A stretch of 64,000 nucleotides of DNA from Natrinema pellirubrum DSM 15624 (lineage in GTDB: Archaea; Halobacteriota; Halobacteria; Halobacteriales; Natrialbaceae), in assembly GCF_000230735.2 (NCBI RefSeq), contig NC_019962.1, positions 868,001 to 932,000 of the forward strand, in the 5' to 3' direction. Under the pieces are notes generated by a model. It saw nothing but the letters and a program-made list of their open reading frames with translations. It was not told the DNA's origin and ran no database searches. Of this stretch, positions 8,699 to 17,869 are shown piece after piece. A program made the translations under genes and the position numbers. Each line of letters begins with the position of its first letter. The stretch's first letter is position 1.

Positions 8699-9687
8699 CA
8701 GTTCTCACCTCCGTCGTTCGTTTCGCTTGCATTGCTTTCACTCTCGTTCATCTCGAGCGTGTAGGTCTCGTCGACCGGACCGGTCATGTCGAACTGGTCT
8801 TCGACCGTCTCGAACTGCCCGTTGGTCGACTCGATCGTCACGTTGTATTGGCCGGCCTGTTCGATGTCGGTGATCTCGATCGTGCCGTTGTCGAACTCCT
8901 CGGCCGTGAAGCTACGGTCCTCGATGGAGTCGTTCTCCTGATGCTCGAGGGTCAGCTCGTAGCCCTCGGTGACTCGGGATTCGTTTCCGTCGACCATGGT
9001 GAACTGCATCGTCAGCTGGTTGTCCATCCACTGGTCGAACTCGTCTTCCTCCATGACCTGAAGCGTCCCGACCATCGAGGTGTGGTACTCGCCACAGAGT
9101 TCGAAACACTCGATCTCGGATTCGCCGGGTTCGTCGGCCTGGAACCACGTCTTGTCGTATTCGCCGGGGATCGCGTCGGCTTTCACCCGTTGGTCGGGTA
9201 TGCCGAAGTTGTGCCAGACGTCACCCGACGTTACCTGCAACCAGACACGGTCTCCCGCGGGCACTCGCAACGTTCCACTTGCCTCGATCCCGTTCTCGTA
9301 CTCGTAGAACCAGGCGAAGCCTTCTCCGGTAACTTCGACCTCGATCGAATCCTGCGCGTCGTCAGTGCCCGGATCCTCGACGTACAGCAACATCCCGTAC
9401 GTCCAGATCACCAGCGAAATGACAATGACGGCGCTGATGCCGAACGAGAGAAACAGTTTCTTGCCGCCCTTTCCGCCCGTCGGTAACTCCCCGACCGATG
9501 GCAGATCCTCGTCGTCGCCCGCAGGCTCGCCGGTGTCGCGGTACTTGTACGCGTTGTACAAAGTGTATGCGACCACGACGATGCCGACGAGCGTCCCGAG
9601 TCCGAGGAATACCAGGAAGATATTCTCGAACACGTCGACGCGGGTCCGCTGCATCGGTGCGATGAGTGCGCTGTAGAGTGTGTTCAT
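8698..9687 (-). CDS. Cytochrome c oxidase subunit II with C-terminal extension
   Basis: A 329-residue CuA-bearing subunit that takes electrons from a halocyanin-like donor. Two transmembrane helices (about residues 24-45 and 78-101) precede the cupredoxin domain, which has every CuA ligand: His159 (VWHNFG), Cys194, Cys198, His202 and Met205 (CFELCGEYHTSM). The protein continues about 110 residues beyond the usual end, with Asp/Asn/Thr-rich beta-like sequence that is outside the cell by topology. It is first in the operon with the fused subunit I+III gene. Start ATG at 9687; an alternative is not obvious. Confidence 0.95.
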   Translation of the reverse strand: MNTLYSALIAPMQRTRVDVFENIFLVFLGLGTLVGIVVVAYTLYNAYKYRDTGEPAGDDEDLPSVGELPTGGKGGKKLFLSFGISAVIVISLVIWTYGMLLYVEDPGTDDAQDSIEVEVTGEGFAWFYEYENGIEASGTLRVPAGDRVWLQVTSGDVWHNFGIPDQRVKADAIPGEYDKTWFQADEPGESEIECFELCGEYHTSMVGTLQVMEEDEFDQWMDNQLTMQFTMVDGNESRVTEGYELTLEHQENDSIEDRSFTAEEFDNGTIEITDIEQAGQYNVTIESTNGQFETVEDQFDMTGPVDETYTLEMNESESNASETNDGGEN

Positions 9688-10014
9688 CTCTTTTGAATGC
9701 CGGTTATATGTCGGAGGATGATTGCTGAGGGCACTTATCTATTTGGAAACCGCCCGACTGATACGGTCTGGCGGTCGCAACGTCCGATCCCCGTTTCGGG
9801 CGACGACACGACCACCAACTGTCTCGATTCATCACTGTGGGGTTGGGCCCGATACCCTTCTTTCTGTCGCCGATAGACTGCTATCGTGTCGTATTGTCTA
9901 CATGTTACTCTTCGATATGTGGCTTTTGACGAACGTGTTCGCTTCCAGTGCCGGTGGGGACGCGAAACGGAGCCGATCAAACCGGAATGCAATCGCTTCA
10001 GTTCGCTCCCGCGC
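9688..10014. promoter_or_regulatory. Upstream region of the oxidase operon
   Basis: 327 bases without a convincing gene. On the minus strand there are two TATA-like elements before subunit II: CATATAAC near 9703-9710 and AGATAAGTG near 9732-9740; the latter would give a short leader of about 20 nt. The rest (9750-10014) shows no feature I can support. Confidence 0.4.
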
Positions 10015-10449
10015 TTATATTTCGACCACCCAGACCCGCACCGTCGACGGCAGCTCGTACACCTCGAGGAAGACGTCGTCGAGAAACTGTGCGATCCGGT
10101 TCGGATCCGCTTTCGCGCTGATCCGGACGTTGACTCCCTCGGCCTCCTCGGGACGGTGGAGATCGTCGATCTTGAACGCAGGGAACGCCTCAAGGCGGGA
10201 CTTTACCGACTCGAGTTCCGCGTCGGTACAATCGAGGTTGATCGTCCCGTCACCGAACTGAATCCAGGGGACGCCCGGATCGGTGGTCGCCTCGTCGGTC
10301 GTGGTGTCTTCCGATCCAGCGTCGGCCTCGAGTGCAGTCTCGTCGACCTCGAAGGTACAAAACGCGCTGTTTCGATCACGATGAGCGGTGATAGCGTCGA
10401 CGTACAGTTTCCGTCGCTCGGCGGGTTCGGCGGCGTCGAAGCGGGTCAT
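10015..10449 (-). CDS. Conserved haloarchaeal protein of unknown function
   Basis: A 144-residue soluble, acidic protein. It begins [20 protein letters not shown], has a low-complexity Asp/Thr/Glu stretch near residues 45-60, and ends with a compact alpha/beta-looking domain ([19 protein letters not shown] ... [22 protein letters not shown], split). I do not recognise the family. It is divergent from adk, 59 bp away, with a TATA-like CTTAAAGA about 23 bp upstream of its ATG, so it is probably expressed from a leaderless promoter. Confidence 0.75.
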   Translation of the reverse strand: MTRFDAAEPAERRKLYVDAITAHRDRNSAFCTFEVDETALEADAGSEDTTTDEATTDPGVPWIQFGDGTINLDCTDAELESVKSRLEAFPAFKIDDLHRPEEAEGVNVRISAKADPNRIAQFLDDVFLEVYELPSTVRVWVVEI

Positions 10450-10479
10450 ACACCGATGGACGTGCCCGATTCTTTAAGA

Positions 10480-10486
10480 CTTTATG
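10480..10486 (+). promoter_or_regulatory. TATA box of adk
   Basis: CTTTATG, centred about 26 bp upstream of the adk ATG at 10509, fits a leaderless haloarchaeal promoter in the short divergent intergenic region. Confidence 0.5.
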
Positions 10487-10508
10487 TGACGCCCGTAAAC
10501 GGTGTCGT

Positions 10509-11144
10509 ATGGCACAGCCACGAATCCTGATCCTCGGTGCGCCCGGGGCAGGGAAGGGCACCCAGAGTGCAAAGATCACCGAGGAGTTCGGCGTCGATCA
10601 CATCACGACCGGCGACGCCCTGCGGTCGAACAAGGAGATGGACATCTCCGACATGGACACCGAGTACGACACGCCCGGCGAATACATGGACCAGGGCGAA
10701 CTCGTCCCCGACGACGTCGTCAACGCGATCGTCGACGAAGCACTCAGCCAGGCCGACGGCTTCGTCCTCGACGGCTACCCGCGGAACCTAGAGCAGGCCG
10801 AGGAACTCAAAGACATGACCGACCTCGACGTCGTCCTCTATCTCGACGTCGGCGAAGAGGAACTCGTCCACCGGCTGACCGGCCGGCGACTCGACCCCGA
10901 GACGGGCGACATCTACCACGTCGAGTACAACCCGCCCGAGGACCCCGAAGTGGAGGACCGACTCGAGCAACGCGACGACGACACCGAGGAGACGGTCCGG
11001 GAGCGACTGTCGGTCTTCCACGAGAACACGGAGCCGGTCATCGAGTACTACGACGAGCAAGGCGACTTAGAGCGGATCGACGGCGAGCAGGCCCCCGATG
11101 CGGTCTGGGACGAAGTCAAGGCGACGATCGAAGACACCGCGTAA
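10509..11144 (+). CDS. adk: Adenylate kinase
   Basis: Converts AMP + ATP to 2 ADP in the cytosol. The 211-residue protein is of the bacterial/long type used by haloarchaea: Walker [11 protein letters not shown] at residues 10-19, NMP-binding region with [16 protein letters not shown] near residue 83, and a LID segment ([19 protein letters not shown]) without zinc cysteines. The C-terminal helix ends ATIEDTA. Part of the archaeal secY–adk–DUF106–cmk–truB neighbourhood. Confidence 0.97.
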   Translation: MAQPRILILGAPGAGKGTQSAKITEEFGVDHITTGDALRSNKEMDISDMDTEYDTPGEYMDQGELVPDDVVNAIVDEALSQADGFVLDGYPRNLEQAEELKDMTDLDVVLYLDVGEEELVHRLTGRRLDPETGDIYHVEYNPPEDPEVEDRLEQRDDDTEETVRERLSVFHENTEPVIEYYDEQGDLERIDGEQAPDAVWDEVKATIEDTA

Positions 11145-11157
11145 CCCACTGAGACAG

Positions 11158-12708
11158 TCACTTATTTTTCACGTCTAGCGTGTGGACCGCGACGTTGAGG
11201 TGGGTGATATTCGGCGGCAGAACGTATCCTTCTTCGGGATACACACTAGGTCCGTATCCCTTGAGTTCGGGATCCCAATTGAAGTTGAGGTTCCCCTTAT
11301 TGTCTTTATTCTTGTCTTTGTCTTTGTCCTCCCCGTTTCCACCTCCCCCTTGTACGTATACTGAGGAAGTAACAATCGAACCCGTGAAATCCGGGTTGGA
11401 ACGTAAACAGGCTTGTGCATCTCCTACCGATCCTACGTCACAGTTTCCGTTAGCGACCTCGTTTGTACCATCCCAATCGTTACTCGGTGCATAGACCACG
11501 CCTTCGAAAGTCCCTCCCCCCATGAAAAACGACATGTCGGGGGTACCGTACAGTTGTATGTTCTTAGCACTCCCACCGTCCGATGCGACCTCTCCGCCCG
11601 ATATTTTCACATTTTCAGTAGTATATATTTTCAAAACATTATCTGTTCCATTGGAATCGACCGATAGTCCGCCACTATTTACATTCAGGCTTCCATTTAT
11701 TATCAGTGTCGCGTCGCCCTCTGTGAGGGTAAACTCGACTTCGTCATCTACGGTAACATCACCGTCGGCGTAATATGTCTCGCTCGACAGGTCAGTCTCA
11801 ACATCCGACCAGTTCTTTGTCTCATTGTTTCCGGAATGTCTCTCTACGAGATCTCGAATAACGTCACCGATTTCTGGGTACGACGTTCCGCTTTGGACAC
11901 CGTCGACTGAATTCGGATTTCCGCCGACATCGTACCCGTCTTCTTCAGAAACGGCAACGCCAGTATTGAACGCCCCTTCGAGGTCACGCAGGCCGAGTTC
12001 GACCTTCACGTATCCCTTGTCTCCCTCGAGCTGCGTGACGTTCCGGACAGATGCGTCGCCGACCTCCTCTTCGAAGTACAACTCCCAGCCGCGATAGTAC
12101 TTGCTCGTGATCTCGAGCGTGACGGTATCGTCCTCGACGACGGTTGTGTTCCGGACCGGGTCCGTACCATTGTGACGAATGTCTACTTCGCCCGAACTGA
12201 GTTCGCGTTCACCACTGACAGTGGTCACGGGCAACGAAAGAGTTTGTTCTTCAGCGCTGTAGGCGATAGACGGTTGTGAAATCATCCGCGTCTGATTACC
12301 TGTCTCTCGCCAGACGCCGCCGGCCTGATAGGCGACGATGCTCCCGTCGTCGCCCTCGTATTCGATCGATCCCATTGTGAGGGTCTCGTTTACGTTTCTC
12401 GCTTTTATCGTGATCTCACCGGTCGCAGTCCTCGTAACTGCCCCCTTCTGGCCGGCATCGAACGTCATCGACTTCGGTGCATCGCCGTCTTTCGATACCG
12501 TCGCCATCTGTTTACTCAACTCGACGAACGCCTGTTCGACGCGTTCGCTTTCGGCCTGCTGTTCCGTGCTGGTCATAACGTCCCCGGCGACGAGCAGAAT
12601 GCCGACGCTGATCGTCGCGACCATTCCGATCAGCAATACAAGCGCGAGTATCGCGCTTTGTCCCCGCTGTGACGGATCGGCCGGTCCGTCAACTCTTCGG
12701 AAGCCCAT
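11158..12708 (-). CDS. Pilin-like exported protein (DUF7289-like)
   Basis: A 516-residue protein with a prepilin-like N-terminus (QRGQSAILALVLLIGMVATI, residues 15-34) and then a long hydrophilic, N-glycosylation-rich extracellular region (NETL, NQTR, NGTD, NETK, NGSL). It contains parallel-beta-like sequence (GDVTVDDEVEFTLTEGDATL) and, near residue 455, a Gly-rich plus Asp/Lys repeat segment (GGGGNGEDKDKDKNKDNKGN). This resembles haloarchaeal DUF7289-type surface proteins; I infer a pilus-associated or adhesive role. The 3' half has lower GC than adjacent genes. It lies opposite to adk and DUF106, inserted between genes that are usually neighbours, which suggests a later arrival. Confidence 0.75.
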   Translation of the reverse strand: MGFRRVDGPADPSQRGQSAILALVLLIGMVATISVGILLVAGDVMTSTEQQAESERVEQAFVELSKQMATVSKDGDAPKSMTFDAGQKGAVTRTATGEITIKARNVNETLTMGSIEYEGDDGSIVAYQAGGVWRETGNQTRMISQPSIAYSAEEQTLSLPVTTVSGERELSSGEVDIRHNGTDPVRNTTVVEDDTVTLEITSKYYRGWELYFEEEVGDASVRNVTQLEGDKGYVKVELGLRDLEGAFNTGVAVSEEDGYDVGGNPNSVDGVQSGTSYPEIGDVIRDLVERHSGNNETKNWSDVETDLSSETYYADGDVTVDDEVEFTLTEGDATLIINGSLNVNSGGLSVDSNGTDNVLKIYTTENVKISGGEVASDGGSAKNIQLYGTPDMSFFMGGGTFEGVVYAPSNDWDGTNEVANGNCDVGSVGDAQACLRSNPDFTGSIVTSSVYVQGGGGNGEDKDKDKNKDNKGNLNFNWDPELKGYGPSVYPEEGYVLPPNITHLNVAVHTLDVKNK

Positions 12709-12917
12709 TTATACACTCTACCCGTTCGGGAAACCTTATGATAAAACGTTCGACCGATCAAACCGTTTATGTCGCTCCAAACCCGCCGAATGGAGCCGTC
12801 GACCGGTGGAAGTGTTCCGACGTCGGTATGGCTCACCGATCGGCCGATCGTCGGTCCGTCCTCACGGGAGTACCGAAGAAAAACACTTGTATAGCCGACG
12901 TGCCCTAGCCCAAGCAG

Positions 12918-13856
12918 ATGACGCGTACAGCCGAAAAGATCGACGCCCTCGTCCGCGAGGATTCCTCGATGGCGGCGGCCCTCGAGGCCATCCGCGAGGA
13001 AGCCGACAGGAACGGCGGCGAGGTTCAATGGGCCGACGTCAGCGACGACCTGACGAGCGGCCAGTGGGGGCGATTGATCGAAAAAGGCGTTCTAGTCGAC
13101 GGCGACGACGGGTTCGAAATCGCCGATCGCGAGGCCTTCGATCGGGCGCTCGACGGCGACGGTGACGGCGGAAGCGCGGCCGCCGACATCGAGATCGACG
13201 AGGAGCAATCGAGCTGGTCACAGTGGGACAAACTCGCCGGCGTCGGCGCATTGCTGTTGATGCCCGGCTACTGGTTCGACTCGATCCGCAACGTCGTCGG
13301 GAGTACGCTCGACCTCGCGCTCGGCCCGCTCGACGCGGCGTTGCCGTTTTACGCCGTGATCCTCTCGGTTGCACTGATCACCGGCCTCTACTCCTCGCTG
13401 CTCCAGGCGAACCTGATGAACCCCGAGATTATGGCGAAATATCAGGAACGGATGAAAGCCGTTCAGGAAGAGCAGAAGGACCTCCGACAGGAGAAAAAGG
13501 AGGCCGAGGAACGCGGCGCGAGCGAGGCCGAGATCGAACGCCTCGAGAACGAGATCGAGCGCGCACGCGAAGAGCAGATGGAAGCCATGGCCGACAACCT
13601 CGGCATGTTCAAAGAGCAGTTCCGGCCGATGGTCTGGATCATGCTCTTTACGATCCCGATGTTCCTGTGGATGTACTGGAAGATGTACGGCGGGATCAGC
13701 AGCGAGATGGTCGTTATCCCGCTCGCCGGCGAGGTCTCGTGGGGCGACCGCTTGCAGGGATTCATCCCAGTATGGCTCTTCTGGTACTTCCTGTGTTCGA
13801 TGGCCTGCAACCAGCTCATCCGGAAGGCACTGGACATCAACATGTCCCCGTCGTAG
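12918..13856 (+). CDS. DUF106 / EMC3-like membrane insertase homologue
   Basis: A 312-residue protein of the archaeal DUF106 family, which structural work links to the Oxa1/YidC/EMC3/Get1 insertase superfamily. Visible are an N-terminal soluble, winged-helix-like part (about 1-95), a first membrane region (about 105-165, ending LYSSLLQANLM), a long charged coiled coil (about 172-222, rich in Glu/Lys/Arg) and two more helices (FRPMVWIMLFTIPMFLWMYW and IPVWLFWYFLCSMACNQL). Three helices with a cytosolic coiled coil is the insertase layout. The N-terminal extension is longer than in many archaeal members. Its place between adk and cmk near secY is the conserved archaeal context and fits a role in membrane protein biogenesis. 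Confidence 0.88.
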   Translation: MTRTAEKIDALVREDSSMAAALEAIREEADRNGGEVQWADVSDDLTSGQWGRLIEKGVLVDGDDGFEIADREAFDRALDGDGDGGSAAADIEIDEEQSSWSQWDKLAGVGALLLMPGYWFDSIRNVVGSTLDLALGPLDAALPFYAVILSVALITGLYSSLLQANLMNPEIMAKYQERMKAVQEEQKDLRQEKKEAEERGASEAEIERLENEIERAREEQMEAMADNLGMFKEQFRPMVWIMLFTIPMFLWMYWKMYGGISSEMVVIPLAGEVSWGDRLQGFIPVWLFWYFLCSMACNQLIRKALDINMSPS

Positions 13857-13957
13857 GCCGGCCACACTGCGCTTCGGATCGAACGTCCACCGTCGTCGGA
13901 ATTCCGCCGACAGCGGAGACGAAAAGTCTCATTAGTGCCACCCTCCCCAGATAAGGT

Positions 13958-14536
13958 ATGTTACTCACCGTCTCCGGCCCGCCGGGTAGCGGGAAGAGTA
14001 CGACCGCGGAGTTGCTCGCCGATGCCTTCGATCTCGACCACGTCAGCGGCGGCGACATCTTCCGCGAACTCGCCGACGAGCGGGGGTATACTCCCCTCGA
14101 GTTCAACAAACTTGCCGAGGAAAACGACGAGATCGATCGCGATCTTGACCGGCGACTGCGAGAGATCGCCGTTGAGGAAGACGATCTGGTCCTCGAGTCG
14201 CGACTCGCCGGCTGGCTGGCCGGCGACCAGGCCGACTTCCGGTTCTGGCTCGACGCACCGGCGCGAGTCCGCGGCGAACGTATCGCCGAGCGCGAGGAGA
14301 AGGACCCGGCCCGGGCAACCGAGGAGACGAAGGCCCGCGAGGCCAGCGAGGCCCAGCGCTATCAGGAGTACTACGGCATCGATATCCGGGACCTGACGAT
14401 CTACGATCTATCGGTGAACACGGCCCGCTGGGAGCCCGAGGCGGTCCTCGATATGCTCGTCACCGCCGTCGAACGCTACGCGGCCAACGGCGACGAGGGG
14501 AAAGCACGCGTCGAACTCGAGAACGGCTTCGAATGA
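13958..14536 (+). CDS. cmk: (d)CMP kinase, archaeal type
   Basis: Phosphorylates CMP/dCMP with ATP. The 192-residue protein has Walker [10 protein letters not shown] at residues 6-14, a GGDIFRELA substrate segment, [12 protein letters not shown] near residue 77, and the short archaeal form without the bacterial insert. It is the upstream partner of truB, whose ATG overlaps the cmk TGA (ATGA at 14533-14536), so the two are translationally coupled. Confidence 0.95.
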   Translation: MLLTVSGPPGSGKSTTAELLADAFDLDHVSGGDIFRELADERGYTPLEFNKLAEENDEIDRDLDRRLREIAVEEDDLVLESRLAGWLAGDQADFRFWLDAPARVRGERIAEREEKDPARATEETKAREASEAQRYQEYYGIDIRDLTIYDLSVNTARWEPEAVLDMLVTAVERYAANGDEGKARVELENGFE

Positions 14537-15438
14537 GCCTCCGTGGCCCACCGGCGGAGCGCTCGCCCGCCGACCTGCTCACCTTCGGCGTCGTCAATCT
14601 CGATAAGCCACCCGGTCCGTCCTCGCATCAGGTCAGTGGATGGCTCCGCGATGCGGTCGCGGAGACGCTCGCCGATCAGGGGGCGGCGACGATCGATCGC
14701 GCCGCCCACGCGGGGACGCTCGATCCCAAAGTAACCGGCTGCTTGCCGGTCATGCTCGGCGATGCGACCCGCCTCGCACAGGTCTTCCTCGAGGGGGCAA
14801 AGGAGTACACCGCCGTCCTCGAGTGCCACGCGCCGGTGCCGGCCGACGCGGAATCGGTCGTCGCCGAGTTTGAGGGGCCGATCTATCAGAAGCCGCCGCG
14901 GAAAAGCGCCGTCGCGCGTCGCCTGCGCGTGCGCGAAATCTACGATCTCGAGGTTCTCGAAGCCGAGGACCGCCGGCTCCTGTTGCGGATCCGCTGTGAG
15001 AGCGGCACCTACGTCCGCAAACTGTGTCACGATCTGGGGCTGGCACTCGGCACCGGCGGACACATGGGCCACCTGCGTCGGACCGCCACCGATCCGTTCG
15101 ACGACCGGACACTGCACTCGGCCCACGACTTCCTCGATGCGCTGGCCTTCTGGGTCGAAGACGACGACCCCGAGCCGCTGTTCGACGTCGTCGATCCCGC
15201 CGAACGGATCCTCGAGGGGATCCCCAGCGTCGTGGTCGCGGAGTCGGCCGCCCGCGAAATCGCGCAGGGGGCGCCGGTCTACGGCCCCGGCGTCATCGAG
15301 GCCGACGACGGAATCGAGCAGGGGTCGCTGGTCGCCTGTTACACGCCCGACGACGCGGCGGTCTGTCTGGGCGAACTCGTCGCGAGTCCGGACGCCGACG
15401 AGGGCGTCGTCGTCGACCTCGAGCGAGTCCTCGTCTAG
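14533..15438 (+). CDS. truB: tRNA/rRNA pseudouridine synthase TruB/Cbf5
   Basis: Archaeal Cbf5, the catalytic subunit of H/ACA RNPs, which isomerises uridine in rRNA and can act on tRNA U55. In 301 residues it has the family motifs [16 protein letters not shown], the catalytic Asp in [15 protein letters not shown] (about residues 57-71), a [10 protein letters not shown] strand and a [12 protein letters not shown] motif, followed by a PUA domain (about 215-300) that binds the RNA 3' end. Overlaps cmk by 4 bp. Start ATG 14533. Confidence 0.96.
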   Translation: MSLRGPPAERSPADLLTFGVVNLDKPPGPSSHQVSGWLRDAVAETLADQGAATIDRAAHAGTLDPKVTGCLPVMLGDATRLAQVFLEGAKEYTAVLECHAPVPADAESVVAEFEGPIYQKPPRKSAVARRLRVREIYDLEVLEAEDRRLLLRIRCESGTYVRKLCHDLGLALGTGGHMGHLRRTATDPFDDRTLHSAHDFLDALAFWVEDDDPEPLFDVVDPAERILEGIPSVVVAESAAREIAQGAPVYGPGVIEADDGIEQGSLVACYTPDDAAVCLGELVASPDADEGVVVDLERVLV

Positions 15439-15509
15439 GGGTGAAACTGGATGCCGCACCGACCTCGAAACGACACCCTTAAGCGGCAGACGGCCATCGG
15501 TTCACGTGC

Positions 15510-15580
15510 GGGACCGTGGGGTAGTGGTATCCTCTGCGGATGGGGTCCGTAGGACCCGAGTTCAATTCTCGGCGGTCCCA
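15510..15580 (+). tRNA. tRNA-Pro (anticodon GGG)
   Basis: A 71-nt cloverleaf without encoded CCA. Acceptor arms GGGACCG (15510-15516) and CGGTCCC (15573-15579) pair fully, with discriminator A15580. The anticodon stem TGCGG/CCGTA encloses the loop ATGGGGT, giving anticodon GGG at 15542-15544. The T arm is CCGAG-TTCAATT-CTCGG. No intron. It lies just after the truB operon and marks the left edge of a variable region. Confidence 0.96.
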
Positions 15581-15671
15581 CTTTTCGCGACGCAACGAAC
15601 GAGGGAGCGACGCGACCGCCGTGACGTGAGGAGCGAAACGTGGGAGCAGGGAACGGCTTTGCCGTGACCGT

Positions 15672-15680
15672 GGTCCCACT
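15672..15680 (+). repeat. Short repeat of the tRNA-Pro 3' end
   Basis: GGTCCCACT repeats the end of the tRNA gene plus flank (15575-15583) 97 bp downstream. Such tRNA-end copies can be remnants of attachment sites left by integrated elements; at 9 nt this may also be chance. Confidence 0.3.
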
Positions 15681-15781
15681 CGAAATTTTTTCAAGTGTTC
15701 AACTATTAGCGGCTCGTACTCCTGGGCCGGCCGAAAATCCAATTCTATATTTCTATATATTACCACGTATCCGGCAGGTTA

Positions 15782-16069
15782 TCCGGAGGTGGTCGGCGTG
15801 ACGGTCGCACCGTTGCCGTCGGTCAATCACTCGACGTACCAGCACTGTGGGCCCACGTTACAGACCGCTTCCGTCGTGTCTTCGGTGATGACGAGGATCG
15901 GGTCCACTGCTGTGGTGATGACGACGTACCGAAGTTCGTTCAAGGCGCTTTTCAGACCCTTAAGCGTGATAATCTTACGCTCGAGCAGCGTTGGGAGATT
16001 GCCAAGACGCGATCGATGCGAGTGATGACGTTCGAAGTCGGGTCCGCGACCGTCTTTGATGCTGAGTAG
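15782..16069 (+). pseudogene. Start-less reading frame, remnant of an unidentified gene
   Basis: The frame is open from 15710 to the TAG at 16067-16069 but has no ATG or GTG until near its end. The translation from about 15800 on looks protein-like: DGRTVAVGQSLDVPALWAHV, then DDEDRVHCCGDDDVPKFV, then LTLEQRWEIAKTRSMRV. It is acidic and balanced, unlike the shadow frames nearby. I read it as the 3' end of a gene that lost its 5' part; the family is not recognised. It lies between tRNA-Pro and the accessory zinc-ribbon gene. Confidence 0.4.
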
Positions 16070-16111
16070 ACGACGTAGATTTATAACATCGTACTAGCAA
16101 CAAGAGGTCAC

Positions 16112-16555
16112 ATGAGCGTTGCGAAGGTTGAGTGCAATCAGTGTGGACGCACCTTCGAAGTTAATACGGGATACTTTCAGAAGTACGGCTCTGATCCGTA
16201 CTGTCCTGATTGCTTAATTCATACCGATTGTGAAAACTGTGGGCGCGGCCTTCGTCTCCGTCCATCTCGGTATCAAGAGCTTGGTGGCGACCCGATCATT
16301 TGCTCACAATGTGATCAGCAATCGAAGCCTCAGGGTACAAGACAAGAAAAGAAGAAAACGTCGTTCTGGTATGGGCTGGCACCTGGGGAAAAGGTCGTCT
16401 TCCCGATTGTAGTCTTAGTCGGCATTGGCGCTCTTCTATCCATATTCGTGTATCCCGAGGTCACAGGCGAGCAAGTAGGTAGTGCGATAGGCGCATGTTT
16501 TCTTCTTACCTTCTGGATGATGTCACGAGGCGAAAAGAACAATCCAAACTCGTAG
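16112..16555 (+). CDS. Zinc-ribbon membrane protein
   Basis: A 147-residue protein with three cysteine pairs (CNQCGRTF at residue 8, CPDC about 31, CENCGRGL about 40, and CSQC about 64), which suggests one or two zinc ribbons, a Lys/Gln-rich linker, and two hydrophobic helices near residues 95-140. Codon use is less GC-rich than in the neighbouring housekeeping genes, consistent with an accessory gene. A TATA-like TTTATAAC lies about 30 bp upstream of the ATG, and GAGGT just before the start could act as a ribosome binding site. Function unknown. Confidence 0.65.
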   Translation: MSVAKVECNQCGRTFEVNTGYFQKYGSDPYCPDCLIHTDCENCGRGLRLRPSRYQELGGDPIICSQCDQQSKPQGTRQEKKKTSFWYGLAPGEKVVFPIVVLVGIGALLSIFVYPEVTGEQVGSAIGACFLLTFWMMSRGEKNNPNS

Positions 16556-16627
16556 TGGCGGTAATCGGTAGCACTCAAAAAATCGAATACGGTTGTCGTC
16601 GGTCGGGAACTGCCGATCCCGCGGGCG

Positions 16628-16798
16628 TCAGTCCGTCCCCTCGAGCTGGAGGTCCGGCGGAACGGGACAGCCACAAGGGGAGGCGATCCCCGGCCCGGGG
16701 CCGGAGACGGTCATAAGCCAGACGGGCCGACCGCAGCGGGGGCAGTCTGGGACCGGTCGCTCGTCATCGGCCGCGCTTGAGGCGGCGTCGTCGGTCAT
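16628..16798 (-). CDS. Small CPxCG-related zinc finger protein
   Basis: A 56-residue protein: an acidic N-terminus (MTDDAASSAADDERPVPD), CPRCGRP, a Gly/Pro-rich bridge and CGCPVPPD. Four cysteines in this order match the small one-domain zinc finger proteins common in haloarchaea, which have been linked to regulation and adaptation. A GTG 45 bp upstream gives 15 more residues, but the TATA-like element GGATATAAAC near 16856-16865 would start transcription downstream of that GTG, favouring ATG 16798. Confidence 0.7.
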   Translation of the reverse strand: MTDDAASSAADDERPVPDCPRCGRPVWLMTVSGPGPGIASPCGCPVPPDLQLEGTD

Positions 16799-17452
16799 GG
16801 TCGCCTCCGCGGGGGCGTGGGCACTGTTCGGGGTTGATTCCACCGTCGTGCGGGACGTTTATATCCCGGTAGAATGTAGCCGAACATGGCTTTCGAAGGC
16901 TAACCGCCTTGGAAGCCGAGTCTCGGGTGTCTGTAGCACCCGGGGCATTTCGATGCGCGCCCCCATCGCATTCTCGGTTGGAGACTGGCTTCCGTTCGAA
17001 TTGTCGATACGCCCGAACTTATATCTACTGCAAACCCATAGGAATTTTACGCTCGAGCGGAAGAACATGTTACTGGAGGACCACCATAGGTTGGTTGGGA
17101 TTGTTTATGATTTTAGATTACAATTGTCGGCTGAGAACGTTAGTAGAGTCCTACGTTTTGCGCTAATCGCGAGACGGCACGGCTTCAAGCCCGTGCTGTA
17201 ACCCCTCCAGTGGCCCTTGATTATCAGCTATGAAATCGATCGCGATAGTTTTCACTAGCTCTGACTCTCACGATCCCATACCTATATATGGTCCAAATGG
17301 GCTGGTAGTGATATCAGCATCCGACGAACGGATGAGGGAAAACGTAGGTGCAGGGTCGGACCCCCAGCCCCCATGCGCCAACTGACCCAACCACTGGGTC
17401 GGGAATAAGTTTTCCTACCGTTCAGGACGGTGCTGTGCGGTGATTCGAAACT
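16799..17452. promoter_or_regulatory. AT-richer intergenic region upstream of the pilin genes
   Basis: 654 bases with no convincing gene. It holds the TATA box of the zinc finger gene (about 16857-16864, minus strand), a hairpin (GCACGG, 8 nt, CCGTGC at 17177-17196), a segment from about 17184 to 17300 that is similar to one at 18473-18590, a second hairpin (GACCCA/TGGGTC, about 17379-17397) and a TATA-like GAATAAGTTT about 45 bp before the first pilin ATG. A long leader or a small RNA is possible. Confidence 0.5.
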
Positions 17453-17866
17453 ATGGACGCAACACAACTCAGACCGAAGTTAATCGGAAGCGAAGACGAA
17501 CGAGCAGTATCGCCAGTCATTGGAGTTATTCTTATGGTCGCAATTACGGTCATTCTTGCGGCCGTGATTGCGGCGTTCGTGTTGGACCTTGGCCAAAGCC
17601 AAGGTGCAAATGCACAAGCTGGATTGTCCTTTGACGAGAATGAGGAGGCATCTGGCGATATTGAAGTAGTGGCAACGGTGAATTCCGTCGAACGAGCAGA
17701 TTCAATTACTGTCGAAGGGTGTGGTGATACTAAGGATCTGAGTTCACCTAGCGCGGGAGACACAGCAACTCTCACCTCTAATGACTGCAGCGGTGAAACG
17801 ATTACCGTTACTGGGACTACGGACGGGAACGAGAACGTGATTACCCAATACGATGTTGAGGGCTAA
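17453..17866 (+). CDS. Type IV pilin (PilA-like)
   Basis: A 137-residue precursor of an archaeal adhesion pilus subunit. The N-terminus ([17 protein letters not shown]...) holds the class III signal peptide and hydrophobic core of the archaeal Pilin_N family; prepilin peptidase PibD would cut before the hydrophobic stretch. After the helix come the conserved [14 protein letters not shown] and a short Thr/Asp/Gly-rich head with two cysteines (CGD, NDCSG) that could form a disulphide. The gene sits 3 bp before a second pilin, so both are probably on one transcript. Confidence 0.92.
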   Translation: MDATQLRPKLIGSEDERAVSPVIGVILMVAITVILAAVIAAFVLDLGQSQGANAQAGLSFDENEEASGDIEVVATVNSVERADSITVEGCGDTKDLSSPSAGDTATLTSNDCSGETITVTGTTDGNENVITQYDVEG

Positions 17867-17869
17867 AAT

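Noticed and set aside
15479-15766. A minus-strand frame over the tRNA-Pro gene
   Set aside because: It overlaps a complete tRNA and has no sensible composition.
17177-17196. Hairpin GCACGG..CCGTGC as the end of an IS200/IS605 element
   Set aside because: The shape is suggestive, but no tnpA or tnpB sequence is present, and the similar copy at 18473 lacks a good stem, so upstream duplication is the simpler reading.
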